DNA from: Muricea muricata
Lineage: Eukaryota > Cnidaria > Anthozoa > Malacalcyonacea > Plexauridae
Length of the DNA: 64,000 nt
Direction: 5' to 3'
Assembly: GCA_963855995.1 (NCBI GenBank)
Contig: OY979726.1
Coordinates: 5,872,201 to 5,936,200 of the forward strand
In this document: positions 24,901 through 34,493 of the stretch, in pieces
Layout: every line of letters begins with the position of its first letter
Numbering within the stretch: the first letter of the stretch is position 1
Notes under the pieces: generated by a model
What the model was told of the DNA's origin: nothing
What the model saw: only the letters and a program-made list of their open reading frames with translations
The model's database searches: none
Program-made: the position numbers and the translations under genes

Positions 24901-27900
24901 AGAGGAACTTGCACCTGATGTTACTGTTTTGGTAAGACCTGGGAAAAGAACAACAATTATATTGTTTGAAGATCAAATAATTTAATTCTGTTGTCAATAT
25001 AGCTAGATCGCGGATTCCACCTGCTTCTTAAATATTGTACGCAGTCTGTTTTGTAAACACTCGCCTTGTTTACAATTTAACTTCAAGATCTGTAGAATAT
25101 AATCAGTTGGTTTGCTCTGCTTATGAAATGATGGACACCAGAGTTTTAATTCAGAAAGTTTAGATGCGAAATTTAGGCAATCTTCATATTTGGGAGTCTC
25201 TCTTTCTTATCACCTGAACTGATATGGGCAGAAGGGACTGTACACTGTCGTAGATCATTTTCAAGACTTCAGATTTTCCTTAAGCAACATTCTAATGTGT
25301 CAAATGTTGTGTTTTGAATTGTGTAGCAAGAAGATGTGAACACTCTAACCCAACAGATTGAAGATATGACATCACAGGCAAGACCTTATCATGAACATGT
25401 GTTACCAGTGTCCCAGCATTGACAGGCTTCCTGATTCGATTAAACGGTAAATTGTTGTCATTTCATTTCTGTTTTGAATATGTAGAACGACAACAGAACA
25501 AAAGATTTTTTGCAAGCTAAGAAGTCTCTGGAGGAAAAAACTAAAGAGTCAGACGCGAATAAAGCCAAGATCCAGGAAGTCATTGACAAGGCAGAACCAC
25601 TTACGGTAATACAATGGTTCATTGGAGGGCATTCACTGATGATATCCGAGGCAAAGACCTGGTTACTAAGCTTTACGCATTCAAAAAAGAAACAAAAATT
25701 ACAGAGAAAAGCCGAATGTGAAAAAGCGTTTCAATTCATAGCGTAATTATAGTGAGAACAAATCTAAAATTGTACATTTTTTTGACATGCTATAAATGTC
25801 CAAGCGCGGAGAGGGAGTCACTAAGGCCTTTGCCGAGGTTCTTTGGAATGAACCCTTTATTTCTATTTCGTTCAAATTAAGAAATTGCTCAGTCTCGTAG
25901 CTATTTACACGCCGTCCTCATTTTGTAAATTTATCCAGAATATCTTGTTTTGTTGTAGTTACAATTAAATTCTATCGAAGCTGAGATCGCCAAAGCTAAA
26001 GGCCATTTGAAATATTATCGTGACAAGAAGAATGAGATTACAAAGAAAATATCTGCTATGGAAAAAGATTTGAAAAGCTTGAATGAAGAAGCTAAGGTTT
26101 GTGGAAATTATCTCTCCACCGTGTTGTCTAACTCGTGTTATCTAACTCGTGTTATCGTGTGACCTAGGGTACCATAAGAGTTGCAATCTGTCTCTCTTGT
26201 CATATCTCCTGCAAAACTTGTTGTCGACTGACCAGGACATTGGAGTTGAGGAAAGAATCCCTTGTGAGGGAGTTAGCTAGAACGCCGTGTAGGCCCTATT
26301 TTCACGGGCAAATATGAAGAAAACAAGGCAAAATTTTCTATTTTATATAAAGCCGTGTTTGTTTATGATACAGAATGTTAGTACTTACTGATAAAGAATT
26401 CTCTAAACTTTGTATCTCGTAAATTCTTGGCCCTCAAAGTGCGCACTCTGAAATGTTTCAAAACACGGTCAAGATCGGAATTCCCAGCTACACGCGTAAA
26501 AACGCACGAATTGTAACAAGTCTGTTCACAAGTTGTCAACAAGTTGTGTTCGCACTGCTTGTTTCTAGTTTGTCGTGACTAGTTTGGAGCAAGTTGTTAA
26601 CAACTTGTAACAAGCTTGATGACATTATCAGACTTGTTACAAGGTTGTTCTAACAAGTCCGATACAGACATGATACAACAAGAATGTTACAAGGTTGACG
26701 ACACAAGGTTGTAGCAATATCGTTATATCATGATTGTAACAGGCTTGTTAGAACAACCTTGTAACCTTGTAAGTCTGACAATATCAACAAGGTTGTTGCA
26801 AGTTGTTAGCAGCTTGTTTCAAACTTGTTGACAACTTGCAACAAGCCGTGCGAACACATCTTGTTGACGGCTTGTTTGCAGACTTGCTACAAGTTGTGAC
26901 ATTTTTACGTATGTACGACCCATTAAATTGCACGCACTGTGTTCTCGCTATAACCTAAAAATAATATTAAGGGGAATTTTGAGCGACAGTTTTTATGGTA
27001 ATTCAAGTTCCATGCGTTTGCTAAAGTCTAATAAAAAATATGAAGAAAAAATTTATGTTCAATGGAGTTTCCATCTAGAACCAAAAATATAAAGAAAACT
27101 AAATCAATCTCGTGTTTTGAAAGAAGTTGCCTCTCGTCGCTTTTGAAATAACACGATTCTTGTAAATAGATACTTTGAATAATTTTAAATATTCAATATT
27201 CAACGTATATATGAATCTTTCTTTGTTTGTTCATTTCATTTATTTGTAAATGCGTTATTGTATATTTTACACGGGAGAAGCAGACTTTGCTGACTTAGCT
27301 GACCGCGATCGCTTGGGGAAATAAAGTTACGATCATCAACCACGATAGTTGAAAAATCATTCATTGAAAGTTTTTCTTACCCGTTGTAACACTCAGGGAC
27401 CATGCACAGAAGATGCGTAATTGAGGGGGCATATTCATATACGTGGGTTTATAAACCGTATAAACATTAATTTGAAAAGAAATTAATCAGCTAGAATCCG
27501 AATATTCATATGGGCCCTTCAATTGCCGATCTTCCGCAGTTCGGCAGTTACATGGCCTTTATACATAAAGTGCTGCGTTATTTTTATGTTTCCTTATAGG
27601 ATGCGGCTCAGAAAGCTGAACAATATTGCGGCGAACGTCTGGAAACGACACGAAGCGTGGAAAGTTTAGCAAGAGAGATACAACAAACAGAACGAGTCTT
27701 AAGAGCTGAACAACAATCGTATGGAGATATTCTTAATGCAATGATCATTTTCTCTCACTTGCTTTTCCATCGCGGATGTTATTCAATTTAATTATTTTTG
27801 TATTCTTGTAGTCGTGGCCAAGTTGAGGAAATTACCAGACTTTTCTTAGAGGCGAAAAAACGTTATGATGATGTAGATGCTACAATGAAGAGCCTGATAA

Positions 27901-30900
27901 GTTTACACAAGGTAATGTAGAATTTCAATTCACTAGAGGCTAGCACCCATTGTAATAGGATGTTGATTGTTGTATAGATAACCTGCGTGGCTGGGAGTAA
28001 AAATCTGCCTTGTAAAAGTGACACAGTTTGTTGTTTTGTTCAGAAACTGCGTGAAATATTGAAGGAGAGAACTCAACTGTATACAGAATACAGAAAGCAT
28101 ATCGCACTTCGAGCCAACTATCATTTCCAGATGATGTTGTCTCAGCGTGGATACACAGGAAGAATAAAGTTTAGACATAATGAAGGAGAATTACATTTAC
28201 TGGTAAGCATTATTCCCTTCTAGAGAATTCCCTTCTAGTCTTGCTCAAACGAAGATTAGAGTTGAGAGTTTTCTTAATGCTCTGGTCAAACGATAACAAG
28301 AGCTGTATGAGAGATGAGAAGTGAGGTTTCGCATGAGAGTCTTCTAAATTCTTTTGCCCTAGTCAAACGAGAGCAAGAACTACATGCGTGGGAGATGAGA
28401 AGTGAGGTTTCGCATGAGAGTCTTCTCAATGAAACCCTGACTACTCGTTACAAATTCAACTTTCATACCATTCTGCAAAAATTTCGTCAACTCTCGTCAA
28501 AATTTTGAAGCACTTTGATTTCGGTGCGTAAGAATTAGAAGTCACGCGCAATTCTTATTAACTCGCATCCTCGATTAGCCGAGATTTGAATCGAAAGCAT
28601 TGGATTGGGAAAGTGTTTTGCATTGTACGACTCTGTTCACAGGACCCTGTTCACATGATCGTGGGATAAAGAAATGACCCAGGATGCTAATACCTTTAGA
28701 GTACTCATATTCATCAACAAAGTTGACTGTCAACCGTAGAGATATGCATTCAATTCATCGTTTTTTTCCCGGGTAAATTTTTCGAGTGGCATGCTGCATT
28801 TTCCAATAATTTCATATGTTTTCATGTTGTAGCAAAGTCATTCTCGACGATGTGATATAGCCTAGATCTACATTTTTCTTTGTTAGGCTGCATTCAAATG
28901 AGTGTCATTAAGTGTACATTAGCGTACAAACTTTATCACATCGGTCACTTTGATATGTTCACGACATTCGCAACTAAATGGAAACTAGGTGTAAGTGCTG
29001 ATCCTGATTGTATCTCATCTTAAGGTGGACGTTGATCAAGCTGGTCGAAGTGGAACTAAGAGTACCAAGTCTTTGTCTGGAGGAGAAAGATCTTTCGCAA
29101 CTGTCTCGTTTATTATGGCGCTATGGGATGCTATGGAGGCGCCATTCAGGGTCCTCGACGAGTTCGATGTCTTCATGGTAAGCATTACTGAAGCATCTTG
29201 GCGTGCCCTCACTATGATTTTATAAGAGCACTGCTCAAATACTTTCCAGGATATGGTGAATCGTAGAATTACAATGGATTCCATCATGAAAGTCGCCGCG
29301 GAACAGCAACACAGACAGTTTATCTTGTTAACTCCGCAAGATATGAGGTATGCGATTTAGAATTTGTTATTCTTATTCTACTTAATTTCGACCAAATGCC
29401 AAATTGATCGAGAATTTTGTACGTATGGAGAATTCTTGACATTGTTCGTTGATATAGTTATAGTTATAGTTGACTCCAAATAAAGTATGGCATGTCGAAG
29501 AGCCCGCAGTCACGAGGATCGCGGACTCAGAAAGTGAGCGAAGCGTTTTGGAAAACAATGTGTTTTGAGAAGAAGTTTCCGGCATGCGGACAATTTGCTG
29601 TTACTTAGAAATGTGCAATCCAAGGAGTTTCTAAAGTGTTTCATTGTCACTGGCGAGTCTATTAGATAGTGGGAGTAAAGTCATTGTTCCCATGAAGGAT
29701 TTAAACGACGTGGGATGGAACCGAGGCAAAAAAATTCAATCCAATTTGAAATTTTCCGATCAAATTTTGAATCCGATCCGAAATGTATTCCGGAAAAAAA
29801 TTTAAATTATTTACGGCTTTGCCATAAAATAAAGCAATAAAGTTATAAAATAAAGCCCGTTTTCCACTCGGCAAATTTGTTTGCGTGAAAAAAAGTGGGA
29901 ACGGTTCCTGCTTGTTCGCAGCGAATTTTTTCGCTAACCAATGTTAACCTGTCACGTTGTCGAATTCTTGTTTTCATGTCTCACGAATGAAGTCACCAAG
30001 TTGACTCACCTCGCGTCACACGACTTTAATTGCATTTATTATTTATTGAAAATATTTTAGGAGTTTTGATTGGTTAAGAGCTAAAGGTGAAATCGTCATA
30101 TTCGCTCAGTAGTTGTCCAAATTTGGGGTTGAAAATAAATATACGACATTATGAGTCATTTCCTCGTATATTGAAAACAAATATACGACATCATGACTCA
30201 TTTCGTCGTATATTGACTGACCTTTGTTAATCGACCTTTCGTCGTAATCTGACAATTGTTTTAAGAATATTTTTTCCGTAGTCTGATTGGCTTTCGAACA
30301 ATTTCATGCTGTTCCATTATTAGCAGCTTGTGTCTTCTTACTTTACAAGCTAGCGTTTAAATTGAGTTTAAAATATTTTCAAAAAATAATAAAACAATTA
30401 TTGAATTCTCGATTCTCGCAGGACATTTAACAATTAGTCGCCTCAGGCTCGGTGATTACAAGCCTATATTCACTGAGCTGAAGGCGAAGTTTTAGTATAA
30501 ATTTCTGCTGTTTACAAATAATAATCAACTAAACTTTACAAAAATTCACTTCAAATTTATTACTGTGTAGAAAAGCAAAAATCAAAAAGCTATAGTCACT
30601 GGTCAGTGACTATCACTTCAGAGACAGTGAATCTTGACCAATCAGAATGCAGGAAAATCAATAGTCACCTGGAAATTTATACTAAGAGGAATTATAAAGG
30701 CCTCGGTTTGTGTTATCATAATAACACAAACCTCTGCCTTAATAATTCCTCGTATCCTGCTCGACGTTATTCAATAATTGTTTAATAATCAACATCCTTA
30801 GGTCAAAAGAGAGGGATACTCGGTTACCTTTGTTTTTTAATAATTTTGTCTTGCTTTTCACAGCAATATTGTGCAGACAAATCGAATACGAATATTCAAA

Positions 30901-30954
30901 CTCCAAGATCCGGAACGTGGCCAAACTACGTTACCTGTTGACTGGTGTACGTAA
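12996..30954 (+). CDS. SMC6: SMC6, ATPase of the SMC5/6 chromosome-maintenance complex, 29 coding exons
   Basis: Exons: 12996-13157, 14139-14253, 14550-14655, 14991-15127, 17019-17080, 17169-17249, 17879-17980, 18573-18710, 18832-18912, 19531-19677, 20331-20419, 20592-20756, 20926-21104, 22024-22199, 22431-22457, 22563-22643, 23517-23603, 24355-24464, 24604-24763, 24875-24931, 25327-25377, 25486-25605, 25959-26096, 27600-27718, 27812-27911, 28044-28202, 29025-29177, 29250-29347, 30864-30954. All phases agree and the sum is 3,291 bases (1,096 residues), close to the usual SMC6 length of about 1,100. Seen: a basic N-terminus, Walker A GRNGSGKS at 89-96, the family block [14 protein letters not shown], long coiled coils, a hinge at about 490-700, LSGGERS at 1000-1006, Walker B FRVLDEFD at 1024-1031 and the terminal [10 protein letters not shown]. 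It pairs with SMC5 in nuclear DNA repair. Exon 21 uses a GC donor or a downstream GT (+7 codons). Exon 17's acceptor is weak. Confidence 0.95.
13158..14138 (+). other. SMC6 intron 1 with a fold-back element
   Basis: The donor is GTGAGA and the acceptor GTTGTGTAG. Positions 13490-13604 form a hairpin around GTTTGTGTTAACACAAAC, mirrored by GGAATTA and AATTCC further out. It belongs to the same family as 30684-30790 and, more distantly, 41200-41340. Confidence 0.6.
14139..14655 (+). CDS. SMC6: SMC6 exons 2-3: Walker A split by an intron
   Basis: Exon 2 (14139-14253) ends one base into the serine codon of the P-loop, and exon 3 (14550-14655) completes it, so the intron cuts GRNGS|GKS. Exon 3 continues into the strongly SMC6-specific [21 protein letters not shown] block, which separates this protein from SMC5 and from Rad50. 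The 296-base intron shows nothing else. Confidence 0.93.
15128..17018 (+). other. SMC6 intron 4
   Basis: This 1,891-base intron holds a fold-back element at about 15278-15470, where CAGAATTTGCAAGCTGGTTTG faces CAAACTGGCTTGCAAATTCGG, and a 15-base C-tract at about 16713-16727. The remainder is AT-rich without recognised features. Confidence 0.6.
17250..17878 (+). repeat. SMC6 intron 6, mostly imperfect ATC/ATT-rich microsatellite
   Basis: From about 17257 to 17790 nearly every word is a variant of ATCATC, ATTATG or AATATC. The tract gives long meaningless Met/Ile-rich frames on both strands, which should not be called as genes. Confidence 0.75.
19208..19448. mobile_element. MITE in SMC6 intron 9
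   Basis: The right end reads, inverted, GGGGCCGGTTGTGCGAAAGG, and the left end has the diverged counterpart GTAGGTTGTACGAAAG. Next to the right end is CTATCCATTGGATAGCGCTA, a small palindrome. The GGGGCCGGTTGT end is shared with the MITE at 39319-39560. Confidence 0.55.
19746..20230. mobile_element. Second MITE, SMC6 intron 10
   Basis: TTCACTACCTGAAACGATAAAG at the left is mirrored by CTTTATCGTGTCAGGTAGTGAA at the right (20209-20230). The 485-base interior is A+T/G rich with repeated GCCGCCGATAA words. Related ends (TTTCACTACCTGAAACAATAAA) appear inside the giant palindrome at about 51625. Confidence 0.65.
20926..23603 (+). CDS. SMC6: SMC6 exons 13-17: hinge domain
   Basis: Exons 20926-21104, 22024-22199, 22431-22457 (only 27 bases), 22563-22643 and 23517-23603 encode the hinge. 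It opens with FGSKVPELL and continues through [17 protein letters not shown] and a [16 protein letters not shown] strand to AECILLIKD. The hinge joins SMC6 to SMC5 and binds single-stranded DNA in known family members. The acceptor of the last of these exons (CATATAG at 23516) has a poor pyrimidine tract and follows a minisatellite. Confidence 0.88.
21105..22023 (+). other. SMC6 intron 13 with a hairpin
   Basis: Positions 21339-21419 form a strong hairpin: GAAGATATGAATATTATTTT faces its complement across a loop of about 25 bases. The rest has no recognised feature. Confidence 0.6.
22674..23470 (+). repeat. Minisatellite in SMC6 intron 16
   Basis: About 40 copies of a 17-18-base unit of the type CACCTCTCTAATACAGA run almost to the next exon. 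Variants replace CACC with CATC and ACAGA with ACGGG. Near the start (22725-22770) the unit also occurs inverted (TATTAGAGAGATG), making a hairpin. The array ends about 50 bases before the weak acceptor of exon 17. Confidence 0.85.
23604..24354 (+). other. SMC6 intron 17
   Basis: It contains an ATGGT-type microsatellite at 24001-24065 (GGTATGGTATGGTATGG and variants). Two direct copies of the word TACGTCATGATTG lie at 23860-23895. Confidence 0.55.
26097..27599 (+). other. SMC6 intron 23 with a long fold-back element
   Basis: Positions 26484-26920 form an imperfect fold-back built from ACAAGTTGT, TAACAAG and CAAGGTTGT words. The ends GCGTAAAAAC and TTTTTACGTA face each other. Beyond it the intron is AT-rich without recognised features. 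Confidence 0.6.
28203..29024 (+). other. SMC6 intron 26 with a short tandem duplication
   Basis: A block containing GAGATGAGAAGTGAGGTTTC and then GCATGAGAGTCTTCT occurs twice, at about 28312-28348 and 28393-28429. Related flanking words (GGTCAAACGA, AGTCAAACGAGAGCAAGA) precede each copy, so an 80-base unit was tandemly duplicated. Nothing else was recognised. Confidence 0.6.
29025..29347 (+). CDS. SMC6: SMC6 exons 27-28: ABC signature and Walker B
   Basis: Exon 27 (29025-29177) contains the ABC signature LSGGERS and the Walker B FRVLDEFD with the catalytic glutamate. Exon 28 (29250-29347) starts DMVNRR and carries the [10 protein letters not shown]-loop/H-loop region. Both end in good GT donors (GTAAGC, GTATGC). 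All residues needed for ATP binding and hydrolysis are present. Confidence 0.93.
29348..30863 (+). other. SMC6 intron 28
   Basis: This 1,516-base intron contains two copies of an AAATATACGACAT...TCGTATATTGA inverted module (about 30138-30175 and 30177-30215), a CAGTGACTAT-type hairpin at about 30595-30645, and a fold-back at 30684-30790 around GTTTGTGTTATCATAATAAC. No exon was recognised. Confidence 0.5.
30864..30954 (+). CDS. SMC6: SMC6 exon 29: C-terminus
   Basis: The acceptor TTGCTTTTCACAG ends at 30863, and the exon completes the split serine codon left by exon 28. It encodes [20 protein letters not shown] followed by TTLPVDWCT and [14 protein letters not shown] is the conserved end of animal SMC6. 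This copy ends a few residues later than the motif. Confidence 0.9.
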
Positions 30955-31053
30955 TAACAGTTCATGTTGCTGCATTTTTATGGGAATTGCTGATGTATTA
31001 CAAGAAAAATGTATAAATTGAAATTATTAATGTTTCTGACCAAGACGGTTAAT

Positions 31054-31059
31054 AATAAA
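31054..31059 (+). terminator. SMC6: Poly(A) signal of SMC6
   Basis: AATAAA lies 100 bases after the SMC6 stop codon and is the first such hexamer seen downstream. Confidence 0.55.
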
Positions 31060-31204
31060 CGACGTTTATTCAATCCTGTTTCCATGTGAAGCCGACTTAC
31101 TACCGACTTTTTATTCAGGGGCTTCTTGTATAAAAAAGTGATTAAAGTTCACTGTGATTAGTTCAGACATTCGCCAATCAGAACCAATTTTGTAGTTTCT
31201 CTAG

Positions 31205-31682
31205 AAAAGCATTAGAAGGTAAGGAGAATGGCAAGTAACAGTTTCATTGATAGACATCACTTTTTGTACAGATTACTACTTTAAGGCCGTATCGAGTGCA
31301 GAGAAATATTGAAAATATTTTCCTTCTTTCTGTTACTTTTTTCTTCGAAACTTTTTTCTGATTTTACAATTTGTCCTGCTTTTTTTCTGCCAACCTCAAA
31401 ACCTTCCTAGAATCAATGATGCTGCGGTCCGCTATGATACACTTTATCGATATTTGACTAGAAAAGGGGAATTAAAATTGATTAAAATCAGAAAAAGCAA
31501 GATAAATTGTAAACTTAGAAATCGTCTTAAACAAAAACTAACAGAAAGAAAAAAATATATGAGAAGATAATTTTAATATTTTTTTGCACACTCGATACGG
31601 CATTAAAGTAGTTCTCTGTACAAAAAGCGATGTCCATCAATGAAACTGTTGCTTGCCATTTCCCTTGTGTTCTTACGCTTTT
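31205..31682. repeat. Fold-back element with arms of about 150-200 bases
   Basis: The outer words AAAAGC and GCTTTT, then AATGGCAAG and CTTGCCATT, then ACTTTTTGTACAGA and TCTGTACAAAAAG, and finally GTATCGAGTGCAGA and TGCACACTCGATAC all pair across a centre near 31443. The arms are about 85-90% similar by eye. The element starts about 250 bases after the SMC6 stop codon. Confidence 0.7.
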
Positions 31683-31683
31683 C

Positions 31684-31895
31684 TACAGAGACTCGTGGAA
31701 ATTGAAAAAACTCGAAATTTTCTAAAAAACCCCTCTAATTTCAACTCGTGTTGATGGAACTGTATCAGCACGGAAAATGTTTTTTATTTTTCAAATAAAA
31801 TGTTTTGCATTTCTTAAATACCAAACATTTTCCGTGTTGACATACAGTTCTATCAATACGGGTCTAAGCCAATCAGCGTGCTATATTATAATTCC
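31684..31895. repeat. Diverged relative of the fold-back at 4771-4961
   Basis: It shares the words ACTCGTGTTGAT, ACGGAAAATGTTTT, TCCGTGTTGA and CCAATCAGCGTGCTATATTAT with the 4.6-4.96 kb repeat, in the same mirrored arrangement. It is less regular and may be a deleted copy. Confidence 0.5.
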
Positions 31896-32539
31896 TAACG
31901 TATTTTCTAATTGCTTCTTGAAGAGAACAAGTTTTCCCATCTTGTGACGTCATGCAGTTTTTAATATCTAAGACGCCAGATTGCTAGTGTCTTCTCCAGC
32001 AATTGAACATGTTATAAAAAAACAAGACGCCTGCTAAGGCGTTCACTCCGCCTGCCAAACGAAAATGGGCACAAGGCCAGGCAGGGCTGTAACTAGAGAG
32101 TTCATTGGGGGTGGGGTACATTCACTTATTTCTGTTCTGTCCAACTAATTCCTTTTTAAATCAATTATTATTACGGTACCTTCCAAGGCATTTTAAGACA
32201 TTGCTAGCACATCTTATGCAATCACTAAGATAACCAAAAATCAATGTCTGAGTGACCTGCCAGGCACTCTGTCCAGAGTCCTAGTAGGATTGCATTTTTT
32301 AGAATTTAATTTAGATTAAAGACTTTAATAGTACATATGTTAAACAAGATTCTTTTGCCATAATGCCACCAACAAATAGCTGTTTTATTTTGCAAGTAAA
32401 GAAAATTTTACTAAAAGTGTATACAATACATCAGTCTATTAAATCCATCAATTTATTAAATCTATTCTGTAGCACACTGCCTGAAGTCTCCACGATATAA
32501 TTTGTTGGGAAAATGTTGGCTAGCCTTTTGATATATTGA

Positions 32540-32960
32540 CCAGCTTTGAATTAGATATTTGATGTGTTGATAAGGTGTCAGGTAAATATTTGGCATGTTT
32601 ATAAAATGTTGGTAAGGATTTTGACTAGTTGACAAGTTTTCGAGCAGACTTTTGACATGTTGATAAGATCTGAGTTAGTCTTTTGATATGTGGACAAGCT
32701 TTGAAATGGACTTTTGACATGTTGATATGCTCCTAGTTAGATTTTTGGCATGTTGACAAGATGTCGGTTAGGTTTTTGGCTTGTTGAAAAGATGTCGGTT
32801 AGGCTTTTGGCTTGTTGACAAGATGCCGGTAAGGCTTTTGGCTTGTTGACAAGATGTCGGTAAGGCTTTTCACTTGTTGAAAAGATATCAGTTAGGCTTT
32901 TGGCTTGTTGACAAGATGTCGGTTAGACTTTGACCTGTACATGCCCACAAGTTGTCAGTT
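32540..32960 (+). repeat. Degenerate minisatellite
   Basis: Units of about 34-36 bases (GGCTTTTGGCTTGTTGACAA then GATGTCGGTTA) repeat ten or more times. They are best conserved at 32750-32930 and decay outward. Confidence 0.7.
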
Positions 32961-33504
32961 AGACTTTCGACATGCTGACAAAGTATTTACTTCCAGAAAG
33001 CTTCAGGTGTCAGTTAAAACATTGGTATATAGGCAGGGTGTCTGATAAAGTTTTGGCAAATTAAGAAAGTGCCAGTTGAAATTTTACTAAATTTAAGTTA
33101 AATTTTGTTCTTTTTTTTATTTTGCATTTTTGAGTTTTTTTCTTGCTATTTTAATAATTATAGCAACAATCTTTACAGTAATCGACTTAAAAGTATTTCT
33201 GTGATCTGTATTTTCTGTGATATCCAATTTGAAATCCTTTCTCTGAGTCAACTATTCAACGTGACGTTCTAACAAAACAAGTATTAAAATCGCTCATAAA
33301 AACAACAAAAATTAAAAATTAGACTAAGCTATTAAGTCTGAAGTCTCCACGATATAATTTGTTGGGAACTTTAGACTAACATATGTATTTCTGGAATTGG
33401 AATGTAAAATGTCTCTTACCTTTTATTTGCCGTTTTAAAACATTTCTGGAGCAATTTTTTGATAAAGAACCTTCCTGTCCCTTTTTGTTGACTATTACAT
33501 GTTA

Positions 33505-33912
33505 AAAATTGTGTTTTGTATGTAGATATTTCAGTAGAATTTGCGTTTGATTCTTGTGTAGAAATTTCTAAATTTCCTTAAAAGTAGGAATACAACAGAA
33601 AATGACGGAAGCACGCTCTCATCGCTCCTCGGTAAAGTTTCGCGGTGGAATTTGTCGTTTTAAAACATTTTGCATGAGAATTTTTGCACGTAAAACCTTC
33701 TTGCGGTTTAGATGTTCTAGCATACATGTTAAAATGCGTGTTTTGTTGACATATTCCGCTGGAAATTGAGTTTAAACGACGTGTTTAGGTCGGCTCACGC
33801 GGCTTGTGCCCAGCGGTATCACCCATTAGCGGCGGCACCGACTTCTGACACCGAAAAAAAAAACAGAAACCGGGCGAATTTAAAACTCCGCCTCGCCTAC
33901 GGCAGGCGGAGT
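33505..33912 (+). repeat. Dispersed repeat, copy 1, abutting the giant palindrome
   Basis: About 408 bases match 61178-61597 in the same orientation. Landmarks are GTAGATATTTCAGTAGAATT, GCGGTTTAGATGTTCTAG and CACCGACTTCTGACACCGAA. It ends with the hairpin ACTCCGCCT...AGGCGGAGT. Its last base is the last base before the palindrome arm. Inside, a module of about 240 bases has a diverged tandem relative just upstream (33425-33545). Confidence 0.75.
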
Positions 33913-34257
33913 AAAAAGGCAATTTAATTTTAATTTTGTGAATTTCGATTACAAAACATGCCTTGGACTGTCGACCAATTGATTTCGTCAGGCGATTACA
34001 GACTTGTGAGAGGAGGGGGGTAGCCTAATTACTAAAATGTAGTGAAAGAAGGACTTTCCATCTAATGGTGGGAGCAGGTTGGCGGGAACACTGGAGAATA
34101 AAGGTCCTGTCACAATGCAATTTTTCTTGCAACTTGAAATGCAATTCTACTATTGGGAGATGTAAAATTGGCAAATGCAAGTTTCCATCACAGTTTGCTG
34201 GGGTTTTTTAACGTACCAAACATTTGTCACAAATTTACTTAAGAGTAGATTTTCCCT

Positions 34258-34493
34258 GTAGCAAAAAAGATGGCAAATGTCGATTTTACCAGAGTGCATG
34301 GTAGTCTGAAATTGTTTAAAAAGGCAAATTAACGTCTTTTAAAGAACAGACAGAAGACAATAGGTTATTTTCACACTTGTGTTAAAATTTCAATCCAGTA
34401 GCTTTGTTTCTTGTCATCTTTTCCCACGTATTCTTTCTTGATACCTGCAATGCATTCTGGTAAAATCGACATGTCGCCATCTTTTTTGCTACG
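34258..34493. mobile_element. MITE copy A (left arm)
   Basis: The left end GTAGCAAAAAAGATGGCAAA with TCGATTTTACCAGA is mirrored at the right by TCTGGTAAAATCGACATG and CCATCTTTTTTGCTAC. It has imperfect inverted repeats of about 40 bases and is 236 bases long. The same family occurs at 40062-40292, with mirror copies at 59893-60128 and 54230-54460. Confidence 0.7.

Larger units (their letters stand above)
31060..33504. other. Gene-free interval downstream of SMC6
   Basis: It holds the fold-back at 31205-31682, a MITE-like fragment at 31684-31895, a minisatellite at 32540-32960 and two exact copies of a 31-base word (about 32480 and 33339). I see no gene. Confidence 0.5.
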
